DNA from: Promethearchaeota archaeon
GTDB taxonomy: Archaea > Asgardarchaeota > Lokiarchaeia > Sigyniarchaeales > SOKP01
Length of the DNA stretch: 64,000 nt
Direction: 5' to 3'
Assembly (NCBI GenBank): GCA_019057865.1
Contig: JAHLWP010000016.1
Coordinates: 17,511-81,510, forward strand
Position numbers and translations under genes: made by a program. Below, one piece after another: positions 30,163 to 40,389 of this stretch; position 1 is the stretch's first letter; every line of letters begins with the position of its first letter. The notes below the pieces were generated by a model. That model was not told the origin of the DNA, did no database searches, and saw only the letters and a list, made by a program, of their open reading frames with translations.

Positions 30163-31245
30163 TTAAAGAACTAGAAAAATTACTATCAGAAGATTGTAAA
30201 AAATACTTGCTATAATTGTATTGTATAAATTTTTGTTTATTTCATATAATAATCCTAAAATCGTGAAGATTATAAAATTTACATAAAAATACCCTAATCC
30301 TATAGGAAAAGAAAATAACAACATTAAAACAGAATATATCAATGCAACAAAAAGAATAACTTTAAAATCATTCTTAAATCTCTCTTTTAGGGTGTTATGT
30401 AGAACTCCTCTAAATACAATTTCAGTTGAAAAACTACCTAAGCTTAAAAGAATTGTAAGTAATGCAATTAATAGAAAATCAGCATCTCGTATAATTGAAT
30501 TTTGTTCTTCAATAGTTTCTTTTATTTCAAAAAAATCCAGACCCCGATCAGATATAAGATCAATTAAGTAACCTGAAAAATAATTAATTAGGAATAAACA
30601 TAATCCAACTAAAACGCCAATTAACAGTGCTAAAATAAACTTCTTAAATTCTGAAATTAAGCCTAATTTCTTATAACTATGTTTTTTGGAATATATATAC
30701 CATAAAGGGTATATGCCAAATAATAATTCTGGAATTTGACTTAATAGAATAATGTTCATATTGAGCTCTATTTTAGTAGCTTCTGTTTGAAACGCTATAA
30801 TAGTAAAAAGTAGAAAATAAATAATGATTAAAATATATAAGCAATTTCCAAAAATGTTAATACCTTCTTTCAAATTCCATGTATCTTTCTTTAATATGAA
30901 TTTTTGTTCGACTTCAAATTTTTTATTGGTAAAAATTAAACCAGGTTTTTTTTGAATCATTAATTTTTTTTGTTCAGATATTTTCTCTAACATAGTATTA
31001 CATATTGGACATTGATCTAAAACACTAGATGTAATTATAGAACCACAACCAGAACATTTTCGGGTAATTTGGATTTTCTCGCCAACAACAGGTCTTCTTA
31101 CAATTTGTTGTTTAACTTCTTTTTTTTCTGGCTTTATTTTCAAAACTAACTTACCACAATTAGGGCAATATATTCTTCCTTCTTCTATATATTTTCCACA
31201 AAAGACGCAATACTTAGCTCTCTTCTCTTCGTTATCTTCAGACAT
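30163..31245 (-). CDS. double zinc-ribbon membrane protein with degenerate CPBP protease domain
   Basis: 360 residues. Two cytosolic zinc ribbons (CVFCGKYI-CPNCGK and CSGCGSII-CPICNT, residues ~13-85) precede about eight membrane spans. The membrane part has a CPBP layout, but the catalytic motifs are eroded: TEIVFR in place of EExxxR, no His in the FxxxH region (IYSVLMLLFSFP), and SIFYN lacking the His of HxxxN. Probably a non-proteolytic homologue with a scaffolding or sensing role. Confidence 0.68.
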   Translation of the reverse strand: MSEDNEEKRAKYCVFCGKYIEEGRIYCPNCGKLVLKIKPEKKEVKQQIVRRPVVGEKIQITRKCSGCGSIITSSVLDQCPICNTMLEKISEQKKLMIQKKPGLIFTNKKFEVEQKFILKKDTWNLKEGINIFGNCLYILIIIYFLLFTIIAFQTEATKIELNMNIILLSQIPELLFGIYPLWYIYSKKHSYKKLGLISEFKKFILALLIGVLVGLCLFLINYFSGYLIDLISDRGLDFFEIKETIEEQNSIIRDADFLLIALLTILLSLGSFSTEIVFRGVLHNTLKERFKNDFKVILFVALIYSVLMLLFSFPIGLGYFYVNFIIFTILGLLYEINKNLYNTIIASIFYNLLIVIFLVL

Positions 31246-31403
31246 TATTCACTGTAATCAGAAAGATTAAATTAACAATAAAATCTAATAAAAATATTTT
31301 TTCTTTATTTTATTTTGTAAAATATATAAACTAAGAATTATATAATTTATGATTATATATTAAATAACTATAAGGAGTAAAGGAAGGAAAGAAGGGAAGA
31401 AAA

Positions 31404-31790
31404 TTGTTAAAAAAATTATTTAAAAAACGAATACATGAAATATTAGAGAAATACAATGATAAAAATGCTCTAATCATTGATGAAATTTCTAATTTTTTTG
31501 GACAAGAATCCTTAGGAGTATTGAAAGTACGTGGAAATGGTGTTTTAATTCTCACAGAAGAAGAGCTATTCTTTGAAATGTGGAAACCTAAAAAAGAGCT
31601 ATTGATTCCTATTAAAACTATCATTGAAATTACAAATTCAAAATCACATATGCATAGATCTGTGTTTAGACCACTTTTAAAAGTAATATTTAAGAATGAG
31701 AATAATGAAGTTGATTCAGCTGCTTGGTATGTACGCAATTTAGATCATTGGAATGAAATATTAAATAAATTAATCAATAAAAATATATAA
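31404..31790 (+). CDS. small PH/GRAM-like domain protein
   Basis: 128 residues. After a basic N-terminal helix, RGNGVLILTEEELFFEMW and PIKTIIEI are the beta pattern of a bacterial-type PH or GRAM domain, which may bind membranes or protein partners; the C-terminal helix closes it. The start is TTG, with purine-rich upstream sequence. Convergent with GH57, 8 bases apart. Confidence 0.6.
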   Translation: MLKKLFKKRIHEILEKYNDKNALIIDEISNFFGQESLGVLKVRGNGVLILTEEELFFEMWKPKKELLIPIKTIIEITNSKSHMHRSVFRPLLKVIFKNENNEVDSAAWYVRNLDHWNEILNKLINKNI

Positions 31791-31798
31791 GCTTCTAA

Positions 31799-33064
31799 TT
31801 ATTCATTATTCATTTTCTCAGTATGAATTTTCAATTTTTTTTTAGTTATATTATATAATTCCATTAACAATAATCCTTGATAATATGTGATTGAGTCAAA
31901 ATAACCCTCTCCTAAATCAGACTTCCCTGCGTAAACTAAAGCAATTTGAGCATTAAGCGCCGCTTTCATTATAAGTTCTACGCCTTTATATATTAAATTA
32001 GGACTCCACATCCCTTTTTCTGGATTTGCCCACCAAGTGGGACAAGAATAAAGACATTTATCATAGAACCACCGAGCTGTTGTATAATAATGTTTAATTT
32101 CCCAATTTTGTATTATATCGATATCATCTACTAAATAAATAAGATTATTCATACTTCGCATGATTTTCCAATAATATTTATGAATATTGTTCTCAGGATG
32201 ATTCCATAAAGGATAGGGAATCCCTACTTTTATATCCTCAATAGTAGTGCTCCAACTTGATTCCCTTGGGACGATTTTTTCCTCTGCGATAGGAAAATAT
32301 TTATCCAAATCTGAAATAAATACTATTTCAATATCATTATTCTCATTAATAATTTCCAAAGTTTTACCTAAAAAAGTCTTCTCGTATTTTTTTATGTGAT
32401 GTCCGAATGTTTCACCATCCATAGCCGTAATTATATAACTATTATTCTTATAATCCTGTTTTTTGTCCTTATACATAATATTTAATTCCTTAACGAATTC
32501 CTTAGTACTAATTGATTTAAAAGCAATTTTGTTACTCAAGATTTCATCTCTAAAAAAAAGCTGTAACCCATTTGGAGATTTATATATCCTATCATATGGC
32601 CACTCAATAGGACAAGCAATTCCACTTACTATTACCCATTTATAACCTAAATCTCGTATGAATTTAGCAACCCCTCCTGAGATTGCCATTTCTGGTGGAA
32701 AAAAACCTTTTCTTTGCCAACGACCGAATTCTTTTCTATTTAAATCCTCATTAATTTGAATTTGATGTTGAGTTTCTTTAATAGGGATTAATGGAAGAAT
32801 AGGATGAAACTTTGCTGTTCCGACGATTTCAATTTTATTTTCTGAAACTAAATTCTTTATTAAATCCATAGTATCACCTAATTCATATTCATAAAGCAAT
32901 TCAATAAGAACACCATTAATATTTAAGCAAAATTTGGCATTTTCATGATCTTCAATAATGGAAAATAAAGGTTTGTAACATTCTTTGTCAATTGTTTTTA
33001 AAATTTCGATCTCTTGGTTTGGTGGTTGATAAACATGAATAAGAGGTGCCCAATAAGTGACCAA
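31799..33064 (-). CDS. glycoside hydrolase family 57 protein
   Basis: 421 residues. GH57 hallmarks: WAPLIHVYQPP at the N-terminus, FFPPEMAIS (region of the catalytic Glu) and ITAMDGETFGHH (catalytic Asp). The family includes alpha-amylases, amylopullulanases and branching enzymes; a glycogen-related function fits the glycogen synthase gene at 41 kb. The start is TTG, 7 bases after AAGGTG. No signal peptide, so cytosolic. Confidence 0.87.
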   Translation of the reverse strand: MVTYWAPLIHVYQPPNQEIEILKTIDKECYKPLFSIIEDHENAKFCLNINGVLIELLYEYELGDTMDLIKNLVSENKIEIVGTAKFHPILPLIPIKETQHQIQINEDLNRKEFGRWQRKGFFPPEMAISGGVAKFIRDLGYKWVIVSGIACPIEWPYDRIYKSPNGLQLFFRDEILSNKIAFKSISTKEFVKELNIMYKDKKQDYKNNSYIITAMDGETFGHHIKKYEKTFLGKTLEIINENNDIEIVFISDLDKYFPIAEEKIVPRESSWSTTIEDIKVGIPYPLWNHPENNIHKYYWKIMRSMNNLIYLVDDIDIIQNWEIKHYYTTARWFYDKCLYSCPTWWANPEKGMWSPNLIYKGVELIMKAALNAQIALVYAGKSDLGEGYFDSITYYQGLLLMELYNITKKKLKIHTEKMNNE

Positions 33065-33119
33065 TTAATTACACCTTTTTTTAAATAATTGTAATTTAAT
33101 TTTCAATATAAGTAAATAT

Positions 33120-34235
33120 TTATTTTTCAAGAATTGTTTCTTTTATTGCTGTGCCAAAATGAGTGGCGCCAGGTCCGATATGGACTAATACTTCATCTCC
33201 AACCTTAATATCTACAACGGATTTGGCATTACCGTTAATATCGATTAAACGTATAGTTTCTGCATTTTGACATATACAATAAATTGGAATTGTTATATCT
33301 CCTTTTGATACTTCTAATTCAAATCTGAGCATTGGACGCGTTTCGATTTTCACCCTTCCTACTGATACAATTCTAGCATCACCATTACTGCTAACTGCTA
33401 ATACTCTATCCCCACCTTTTAATTCACTCAGATATTTAGTACGATATATCTTCTCGGGATCATCATTATGTACTAAGATATAGGCGGATACATCTCCAGC
33501 ATTAACCCTAAACGGTCTGGAAGCTACGAATTGTGTTTCAAAAACCTCAGCATGAATTAAGCAGAATCCTGTTGCGGTAGAACCCACAAGAAATCCCTCC
33601 CCGGGATGAAGGAGAGAAGTTGTATCAACACACACTCGATCGCTTTCAGGTATACTATTGATGTTAATGACTCTTGCTGCTGTTAAATCAATTTTGAATG
33701 AAATAAATAATAACTTTTTTAATTCAACCAACTCATTTACATTATTAGGCTTAATTAAAATTCCATCAACACCAATTTCAAGTGTCTTTAACATTAATTC
33801 AGCTTCTTTAACATTCTCCACTTCAGCAATCAATTCTGTTTCATGTGAATGCATTTCTGCTATAAGATTTTCAAATGGAATAATTTTCCAATTTCTTGTA
33901 GAAATAATAATCAGATCTATTTTCCCTGTTTTCGAGAGTTCTACTACTTCTCTCTCATCTTCCTTTGATTTTAATTTTTTATAAAAACCTATATTTTCTC
34001 CAGAAATTCTTTTTTCTGCTAACTTCTTTTGTAATTCTTCTTTATTTTCATAGATCGTATATTTAGCAGGTACTTCAAGATCTTTTGTGAAAATAGTAAT
34101 ACGCTCAATTCCCTTGAACTCAGAAAAAGTAGACTCAGTAACCAGAAAATTTAGAAAATTTTTATTAAATGCCTCTTGAACTAATTCCTTGAAACTGCTA
34201 CTTCTAGTTTCAAAGTTTATTATAATTTTTTTCAT
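33120..34235 (-). CDS. 3-dehydroquinate synthase II (archaeal type)
   Basis: 371 residues. Converts 2-amino-3,7-dideoxy-D-threo-hept-6-ulosonate to 3-dehydroquinate in the archaeal shikimate route. Conserved blocks: GVDGILIKPNNVNE, DTTSLLHPGEGFLVGS, RPFRVNAGDVSAYI and the C-terminal VHIGPGATHFG. Monocistronic; other aro genes are not nearby. Divergent from the ESCRT-III gene. Confidence 0.92.
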   Translation of the reverse strand: MKKIIINFETRSSSFKELVQEAFNKNFLNFLVTESTFSEFKGIERITIFTKDLEVPAKYTIYENKEELQKKLAEKRISGENIGFYKKLKSKEDEREVVELSKTGKIDLIIISTRNWKIIPFENLIAEMHSHETELIAEVENVKEAELMLKTLEIGVDGILIKPNNVNELVELKKLLFISFKIDLTAARVININSIPESDRVCVDTTSLLHPGEGFLVGSTATGFCLIHAEVFETQFVASRPFRVNAGDVSAYILVHNDDPEKIYRTKYLSELKGGDRVLAVSSNGDARIVSVGRVKIETRPMLRFELEVSKGDITIPIYCICQNAETIRLIDINGNAKSVVDIKVGDEVLVHIGPGATHFGTAIKETILEK

Positions 34236-34385
34236 TATTTTTCAAAATTTGGTCTATGAAAACTTTTTTGATGAGAATTCTTTTATTATATTATATTAAA
34301 TAATATTAAATTTTTAAGCTAGAAAAATCATATATTTCATAAAATAGATAATATTATGAATTAATTATGAAACTCTGGAGTTGAG

Positions 34386-35039
34386 ATGCTTATAGGACTC
34401 AAGAAAAAATTATTCCCCCGGAAAAGTAAAGAAAAAGATGATTTAGTCTCTAAAGCAAAAGGTCATATTCATAGATTGAATGTAATGAATAAAAATTATA
34501 GCCGACGTGCTGAGATTAATCGTAAAAATGCCAAAATTGCATTGAAACGTGGAGAAAAAGATCGTGCGAAGAATTATCTTATTCAATACAAGGCTTATCA
34601 AGCCAAGGTTGATAGATCCAATAATATTAGAGCAAAAATCGAAAGACAAATTCAAGCAATAGAAGAGGGTGTTTTAATATCGAAAACTGGTGATATATTT
34701 GGAGGGATAAGAGATGAATTGGAATATATTGCCACTAAAGCTTCCCCTGCTAAAGTTGCTGAAATCGCAGAAGATTCTGAAGCATATGTAGCAGAAATTG
34801 AAGAAGCAGCAGATATTTTAGCGGGAGATCCTGAGATAGATCTTGCAATTGATGTTACAGAAGAATTAAATCAATTGGAAACGGAAATACTCCTTGATCA
34901 AGGAGGTACAATGCCCAAAGTTCCCGCAGATGATTTACAATACATTCCTGAATACGAAGAACTTGAAGAAGAAGAGATGAAATCAAAAGAAAAGCTTAAG
35001 GATGAGATCGATAAACTACGCAAAGAATTACAAGGCTAA
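34386..35039 (+). CDS. ESCRT-III (Snf7/CHMP) family protein
   Basis: 217 residues. Basic N-terminal amphipathic region (LIGLKKKLFPRKSKEK), the helical-hairpin core with NRKNAKIALKRGEKDRAKNYLIQ (in two parts, the CHMP-like KxALrrgdk pattern), and an acidic C-terminal half ending in a coiled-coil (KLKDEIDKLRKEL). Polymerises for membrane remodelling in the cytosol. ATG start with GGAG 5 bases upstream. No Vps4 or other ESCRT gene lies in the window. Confidence 0.9.
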   Translation: MLIGLKKKLFPRKSKEKDDLVSKAKGHIHRLNVMNKNYSRRAEINRKNAKIALKRGEKDRAKNYLIQYKAYQAKVDRSNNIRAKIERQIQAIEEGVLISKTGDIFGGIRDELEYIATKASPAKVAEIAEDSEAYVAEIEEAADILAGDPEIDLAIDVTEELNQLETEILLDQGGTMPKVPADDLQYIPEYEELEEEEMKSKEKLKDEIDKLRKELQG

Positions 35040-35104
35040 TTCTTTTGGTACAATAATCGATTTGAAGCTTATTATATTATCATTTAGCTGGGTTATAATA
35101 AAAT

Positions 35105-37201
35105 TCAAGTGAAGTATCTTTTATTATCAAAATTTCTATTATTTTTCTTTATCGCCTCGATTTCTTCTAATTCTTCTTTTAAAGATTCACTTTTATTTTC
35201 AATTAAATATATTTCTTTTTGTAGATTCTTAAAAGTTCTAAAATAATCAATCTCTGAAATAATTCCTTGATCAAATTTTGCATCAAGTGTTTTTAATGTT
35301 TCTTTTAGACTATATCTATCTTTATTTAATTCAAATAACTTTTCACGTTTTTCTTTATCGAGTTTAAATATTTTTCTATTACTTTTATAAGTATTTTCTG
35401 TTGGAAGATTCTCTGGATCAAATAAATCAGATAAATGATTTCTATTATAATCTGTATAATCCGATATCGGATTGGAATAACGATTTGTAGATGCTGTATT
35501 ATAGAATTCAGGATTTATGAAATTCGGGTGATCTGGAGTGGGGAGATTGAATTTTTGTGCCTGCCCTAATTTTCTCATCAAAAGATTTTTATGTCCGAAA
35601 TCAGAAAACTCATCATTATATAAGTTTGCCCTTTGAGGGCGATAGTTTTGAAATCTATTAGGATTATGAAGATCCTGAATAAAATATTCGTTTACATCTT
35701 GGTCAGATGCTAAATACTGATGTAAAGGGTTTGAATAATAACTCAGATCTACGGGTAATTGAGTAGCTGGACTTCTCACATAAGACGGATAAGTAAAACC
35801 TGGATAAATTTTTAAATTTTCTGGAAAAAAGTTGCTCTTTAGATTAGTTAAAAATTGTTTTTTAGGCCAAAATTGCTGTAAATTTTGGTTTTGATGATAT
35901 GGATATTGATGATGATTTTGATTAGGATGATAATGTATTAGACTGTCTTGGTAATTAATGCGTTGAGCTAATCCTTTATTATAATTACTTATATTTTCAA
36001 ATCCTTTATTGTATTGACATTTTAAGCTAAAGAAAGAGTTGATACTTTCTTCAATAAAATTTATCAAATCATTTAACTCAATATCAATGTTTTGAAGTTG
36101 TGTAGTTGATTTGTTATCTATAATATTAGATTCATCAAAGGTTCTTGCTAAAAGTATGTATTCAATTACTCTTGAAATAGCATTAGGAGGAAGAGTAAAT
36201 TCATATTTTCCATATTCAAATTCTAAATATAATTTTTTGAATACTTTACCTTTTTCTCTAATCCTAGTTAAATCACGAACTGGTGCTTTAAAAGTTAACT
36301 CTTGCTTTTTTTTTCCTACTCCATACTTATGAACAAATGAGAGATCTAAATTGGATATAAATAAAATACCCTTATTTTTCTTGAATTTATCTTGAGTATT
36401 TAATCCATTAATTAATTTTGCATAAATTGCATAGACTGGTTTCTCATTTTCTGCTAAACTTAGAAATTTTTTATAAGTTGAAAAATAAAAGCTGATTCTG
36501 TCAATGAAGTTCAGATTCTTTTCAAAAGGAACCATGCTTTCATTGAAAGTTTTAACATTAGTATTAATGAACTCATTGATTGAATTATAATTTCTCAATA
36601 GATTTTCCAAAATCCCTTCAATTATAGTTAAATTAGAATTAGGCTGAGAAAAGATATCAAAAAAGTACTCTTTATTCTGATCTAATTGGTGGAAATGGTG
36701 ATTTGTTTTTTCATATAAAGTATTTTTTATATAGATAAATAATTTAAAAAGAGCTAATAAATCTGATTCCATTTTAGGGAAATGATAGCATTTAATAGGG
36801 GGATCTCTGGCTCTATAGATTTCTTGGCGAAGTTTATATAATTTTTGCAATATTTCATTAATAGGGTTAATGAATAAACGTACATCTTTAATTGTTTCTA
36901 AAAATTTCTTCTCTAATTCTTCTTTTTTTTCATAAATATTTATTATTTGATGTGAATTACATTTTGGGCAAGATTTTAAAACTTGATTTACTTTGACAAT
37001 ATTTTCTTTACCACAATCTCTGCATACTTTCTTTTTTTCAGAATCTAAAGTTTCAATATTTCTAGACTTACAATCTTGACAGATAAAAAACTCGAATTTA
37101 TTCTCATGTAAGCAATCAGAACAACTAGATATACCACACTCTTGGCAATAATAAGCTATTTTAACATAACTGTGACAAAATCGGCACATTTGTTCTGACA
37201 T
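35105..37201 (-). CDS. zinc-finger (B-box-like) / coiled-coil / PH-like protein with disordered linker
   Basis: 698 residues. Residues 1-85 hold five Cys pairs (CRFC, CQEC, CSDC, CQDC, CRDC, CPKC), like B-box or RING-related ribbons. Helical segments follow (90-260), then a beta-rich GRAM/PH-like stretch (~270-350, KGILFISNLDLSFVHKYGVG). Residues ~425-585 are disordered, rich in Asn, Gln, His, Tyr and Pro. A C-terminal coiled-coil (LKTLDAKFDQGIISEIDYF) resembles helical ESCRT-associated segments. Overall it recalls TRIM proteins without similarity I can name. Convergent with the ESCRT-III gene, 65 bases apart. Confidence 0.6.
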   Translation of the reverse strand: MSEQMCRFCHSYVKIAYYCQECGISSCSDCLHENKFEFFICQDCKSRNIETLDSEKKKVCRDCGKENIVKVNQVLKSCPKCNSHQIINIYEKKEELEKKFLETIKDVRLFINPINEILQKLYKLRQEIYRARDPPIKCYHFPKMESDLLALFKLFIYIKNTLYEKTNHHFHQLDQNKEYFFDIFSQPNSNLTIIEGILENLLRNYNSINEFINTNVKTFNESMVPFEKNLNFIDRISFYFSTYKKFLSLAENEKPVYAIYAKLINGLNTQDKFKKNKGILFISNLDLSFVHKYGVGKKKQELTFKAPVRDLTRIREKGKVFKKLYLEFEYGKYEFTLPPNAISRVIEYILLARTFDESNIIDNKSTTQLQNIDIELNDLINFIEESINSFFSLKCQYNKGFENISNYNKGLAQRINYQDSLIHYHPNQNHHQYPYHQNQNLQQFWPKKQFLTNLKSNFFPENLKIYPGFTYPSYVRSPATQLPVDLSYYSNPLHQYLASDQDVNEYFIQDLHNPNRFQNYRPQRANLYNDEFSDFGHKNLLMRKLGQAQKFNLPTPDHPNFINPEFYNTASTNRYSNPISDYTDYNRNHLSDLFDPENLPTENTYKSNRKIFKLDKEKREKLFELNKDRYSLKETLKTLDAKFDQGIISEIDYFRTFKNLQKEIYLIENKSESLKEELEEIEAIKKNNRNFDNKRYFT

Positions 37202-37419
37202 TTTTATTATAAAACCCAGCCTAATAATATGAAAAAATCTTAAATAAACTATTAATCAAAAAAGAAATATTATCTCATCATCAAAAATAAGTATAATATT
37301 TATGTAATACCTATACAAAGTCAAGAATAATTAATTAAGAACGTAAGTTTGACTATTTTATAAATTTTGAAAACAAGTTAAATGATATTTATACTATTTT
37401 AAATAGTATTTTAACAACT

Positions 37420-37713
37420 TTATTTGATAATTCTAACTTTAGTACCAAGTGCTTTTCCTGGGACACCTGCTTTTTTAAAATGGGCTCTTACAGCACCACT
37501 ATTTCCATGAGCTCGTGTTATTACTCCCCTCAAATTTTTACCAGTAGGAGTAGTCCAGATTACTGTTCTTCCTATCAATTTATTCGCTTCTTTTCTAGTT
37601 TCAATATTTGGAAATATTAAAATACAGTGTTTAGGATGAATTGTATGGCGCCCTCTCCTATAATTGGAGATAACTCCTTCCAACCCCAATAATTCTATTT
37701 TATTTGATGCCAT
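37420..37713 (-). CDS. rpl35ae: ribosomal protein eL33 (L35Ae)
   Basis: 97 residues, full length. IRRG-like start region (SNYRRGRHTIHPKHCIL), GRTVIWTTPTGKNLRGVITRAHG in two parts and GNSGAVRAHFKKAGVPGKALG are diagnostic. Large-subunit surface protein with patchy distribution in archaea. Monocistronic, ATG start. Confidence 0.95.
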   Translation of the reverse strand: MASNKIELLGLEGVISNYRRGRHTIHPKHCILIFPNIETRKEANKLIGRTVIWTTPTGKNLRGVITRAHGNSGAVRAHFKKAGVPGKALGTKVRIIK

Positions 37714-37835
37714 TTAATAAAACCCATTGATAAGCTTTTATTACCTATTTTTTGTAAAATATTCCAAAACTATTAAGTTTTTTCAATTATAATGCAGTTT
37801 TTAGAAAAGTAAAATAACTTACTGGAATCTTTTGA

Positions 37836-38993
37836 TTATAATAACTCGAAAGATTTTTCCCAAGCTTCTAAATTTATTGATTCTATTTCATTATCAAAAT
37901 TATCTTCGGATATTTTACCTTCCTGAGTAATTAATTCATTTACTTTTGAAATAAGCTCATTTTCTATATTTATTAGCTCATTTTTCTTACTAAATAGTTT
38001 ATGGGATGCATTTTTACACCATACCCAGTCGAGATTAATTTTTTTATAAGGTCCAGGCTTATAATATTTTTTTTCACCAATTGGAAATGAATAAGGCTTA
38101 TAACTACTCAAGCAAGGAAGAGTTGTGCCTGTAAACCAATGAATTGATTTCTTTCCTTTTCTTAAATGGGATACTTGAGATCCTGTTGATTCAAAACCTC
38201 CATGCATACAAATTCCAGCCTGATGATCTCTTAAGAATTCCATCATCATCTTAGAAGTGATTTTTCCCTTACTATTATTAAGTAAATATGTTGCCTTTCC
38301 TCCTCTTGAATATTGTACTATTGATGGAGCTGAACCGCAGAAAGTTATAGCAAAATCAAAATCATCATCATCTTTACAATATCCTTTTTCAATGGCATGC
38401 TGAATTATACCTCTTCTCCTGATATCACTATTTCCTCTAATAGAGAGTTCATTTGATATAGATCTTACACCTTTTACTTTTTCAGCAATCCACCATTCAT
38501 CAGCAGTCTCCAAAACATAAGCTTCTTCTGGGTCTGCAATTAAAAATGAGTTATGATACATCCAACCTGGATCATCATATGAACAACCTCCACCTTGTCC
38601 ATATTTTTCTAATAAGTTAGTAATTATTTCCAAGGCTTGTTTTGCTCTTTTTCCCCTTTCAAGACCTAACCTCAGTAAATCCATCCCTAACAATCCAGCG
38701 TTTCTCAAGCGTTCATATGTATAAACAGCTTCATTTCCAATTACAACATCATGCTCATTAGCACCCATTTCTGCACCCCACATCCACCAAGGTTGGCTTA
38801 ATAAAACTGCTATAGTCTCAGAAACTTGAGGAATCGATATATATGTACATTTTACTTCTTCTCCCATTGAGTGTTCAGTTCTTGGAGCATAAGTTATTAA
38901 TTGAACTTCATTGGAAGGGCGATCTGAGTTTTTTCCAAAGATAACACTACCATCTTTTGTCGAATTCCCTAAAGCAACGAGAGTATCACACAT
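37836..38993 (-). CDS. peptidase C69 / secernin-like dipeptidase
   Basis: 385 residues. The Ntn-hydrolase nucleophile is Cys2 (MCDTLVALGNST), followed by VIFGKNSDRP and WWMWGAEMGANEHDVVIGNEAV, all secernin/PepD family marks. Residues ~325-385 add a helical tail. A cytosolic dipeptidase role is inferred. ATG start; 50 bases downstream of the M20 peptidase gene on the same strand. Confidence 0.88.
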   Translation of the reverse strand: MCDTLVALGNSTKDGSVIFGKNSDRPSNEVQLITYAPRTEHSMGEEVKCTYISIPQVSETIAVLLSQPWWMWGAEMGANEHDVVIGNEAVYTYERLRNAGLLGMDLLRLGLERGKRAKQALEIITNLLEKYGQGGGCSYDDPGWMYHNSFLIADPEEAYVLETADEWWIAEKVKGVRSISNELSIRGNSDIRRRGIIQHAIEKGYCKDDDDFDFAITFCGSAPSIVQYSRGGKATYLLNNSKGKITSKMMMEFLRDHQAGICMHGGFESTGSQVSHLRKGKKSIHWFTGTTLPCLSSYKPYSFPIGEKKYYKPGPYKKINLDWVWCKNASHKLFSKKNELINIENELISKVNELITQEGKISEDNFDNEIESINLEAWEKSFELL

Positions 38994-39045
38994 TTTTTCT
39001 CATTTTAAAAAACTTTATTAAGTAAAAATATACCTTATTTTTCAG

Positions 39046-40266
39046 TTATCTAAGATAATTCAAAGCAGTTAATGCATAGATTTTAGTAACATTTATCACA
39101 TCCTCTATATAAACAAACTCATCTTGGGCATGATAATTATTCTCTCCTCGAAAGGGACCAATCAAAATAGTTTCAATTCCTTTTTCTTGAAAGAAATGAG
39201 CGTCTGTAGTTGGGATAAAAGTTTTAAAATTTCTATCTTCATTAAAAACAACTTTAAATGCCTTTTTGACTATTTTAGCAAAAATAGAATTAGTATCTGT
39301 TATTTGTGGTTTAATAAAAGCTGGTATTTGGACTATTATATTTAAATTAGGATCTTTTCTTTTAAGTTCCTCAACAAAATTTAAGATCTTCTTTTTTATA
39401 TTCTCCAAATCAATTTCTGGAATAACGCTGATTAAACAATGTAAAAGACAGTTGCTAGGGGTTGTATTAACTGAATTACCTCCATTTATTATTGTAAAAT
39501 TTACTGAACCTATTCTAGATGGAAGATCAGGAGGTAAAGGATATTTAGTTTCTATTTTTTGGAATTCTTCTTGTAATTCCATTAAAAAATTCATAATTTC
39601 TACCATTTTTGCAATAGCATTTATTCCAGAATATTTATTACGATTAGGGGGAGGCAAATCTGGATACGCTTGAGCATGTCGGCGTATTCCTTGAATGTTA
39701 AAACTTATCTGCATTGTCCCACCTCGAAAAGCAATTGGATAATCGCAAGGAGCATCCCCTAATAAACAAGCATCTCCTTTTATAACTTCATCATTAACAA
39801 GGTATTCAGCCCCTAATAAACCTCCAATTTCTTCATTAATTACAGCAGTAATAGTTAATCTTCCATTAATATCAATTCCGGTATCTAATAGAGCTTTAGT
39901 AGCGAAAATTTCTGCTGCTACACATGCTTTGTCGTCAGCAGCCCCTCTTCCGTAAATTTTATTTCTAATAATTTCACCTCCATAAGGGTCTTTAGTCCAG
40001 CCATCATAAGTCGCGACTGTATCAAGATGAGCATTAAATATAAGAGTAGGACCGTTTTCATTTCCTATTTCTCCAATAACATTGTTTCTTTTTACTTTCG
40101 TACTTATTTCAAATTCCTTCAGTTTTGATGCTACAAATTTAGATATTTCTCTATATTTCCCTGGCGGCACTTCAGAAGGTATTCTAATCAATTCCTGGAG
40201 AAATTGTATAATTTCATCTTTCATACCTTCTATTTTTTCAAGAATTACCTTTTCTATGTTATCCAT
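39046..40266 (-). CDS. M20-family metallopeptidase (ArgE/DapE/carboxypeptidase type)
   Basis: 406 residues. Metal-site motifs: FNAHLDTVA, YGRGAADDKACVAA and NEEIGGLLGAEY (catalytic Glu-Glu), with the dimerisation lid between ~185 and 300, and a C-terminal H in NNYHAQDEFV. Substrate unknown: N-acyl amino acids or peptides. With the adjacent C69 peptidase gene it may form a peptide-degradation operon. Confidence 0.88.
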   Translation of the reverse strand: MDNIEKVILEKIEGMKDEIIQFLQELIRIPSEVPPGKYREISKFVASKLKEFEISTKVKRNNVIGEIGNENGPTLIFNAHLDTVATYDGWTKDPYGGEIIRNKIYGRGAADDKACVAAEIFATKALLDTGIDINGRLTITAVINEEIGGLLGAEYLVNDEVIKGDACLLGDAPCDYPIAFRGGTMQISFNIQGIRRHAQAYPDLPPPNRNKYSGINAIAKMVEIMNFLMELQEEFQKIETKYPLPPDLPSRIGSVNFTIINGGNSVNTTPSNCLLHCLISVIPEIDLENIKKKILNFVEELKRKDPNLNIIVQIPAFIKPQITDTNSIFAKIVKKAFKVVFNEDRNFKTFIPTTDAHFFQEKGIETILIGPFRGENNYHAQDEFVYIEDVINVTKIYALTALNYLR

Positions 40267-40389
40267 AATTTTGCAACCACAAATTTTTATATTTGTTTAA
40301 AATTTGAAATGTAATTTTTAATATAAAATATCCTATGATTAAAATATGAAGGTTTAAGGGTACTATTTATAAAAATAAAAAAAAAATCT

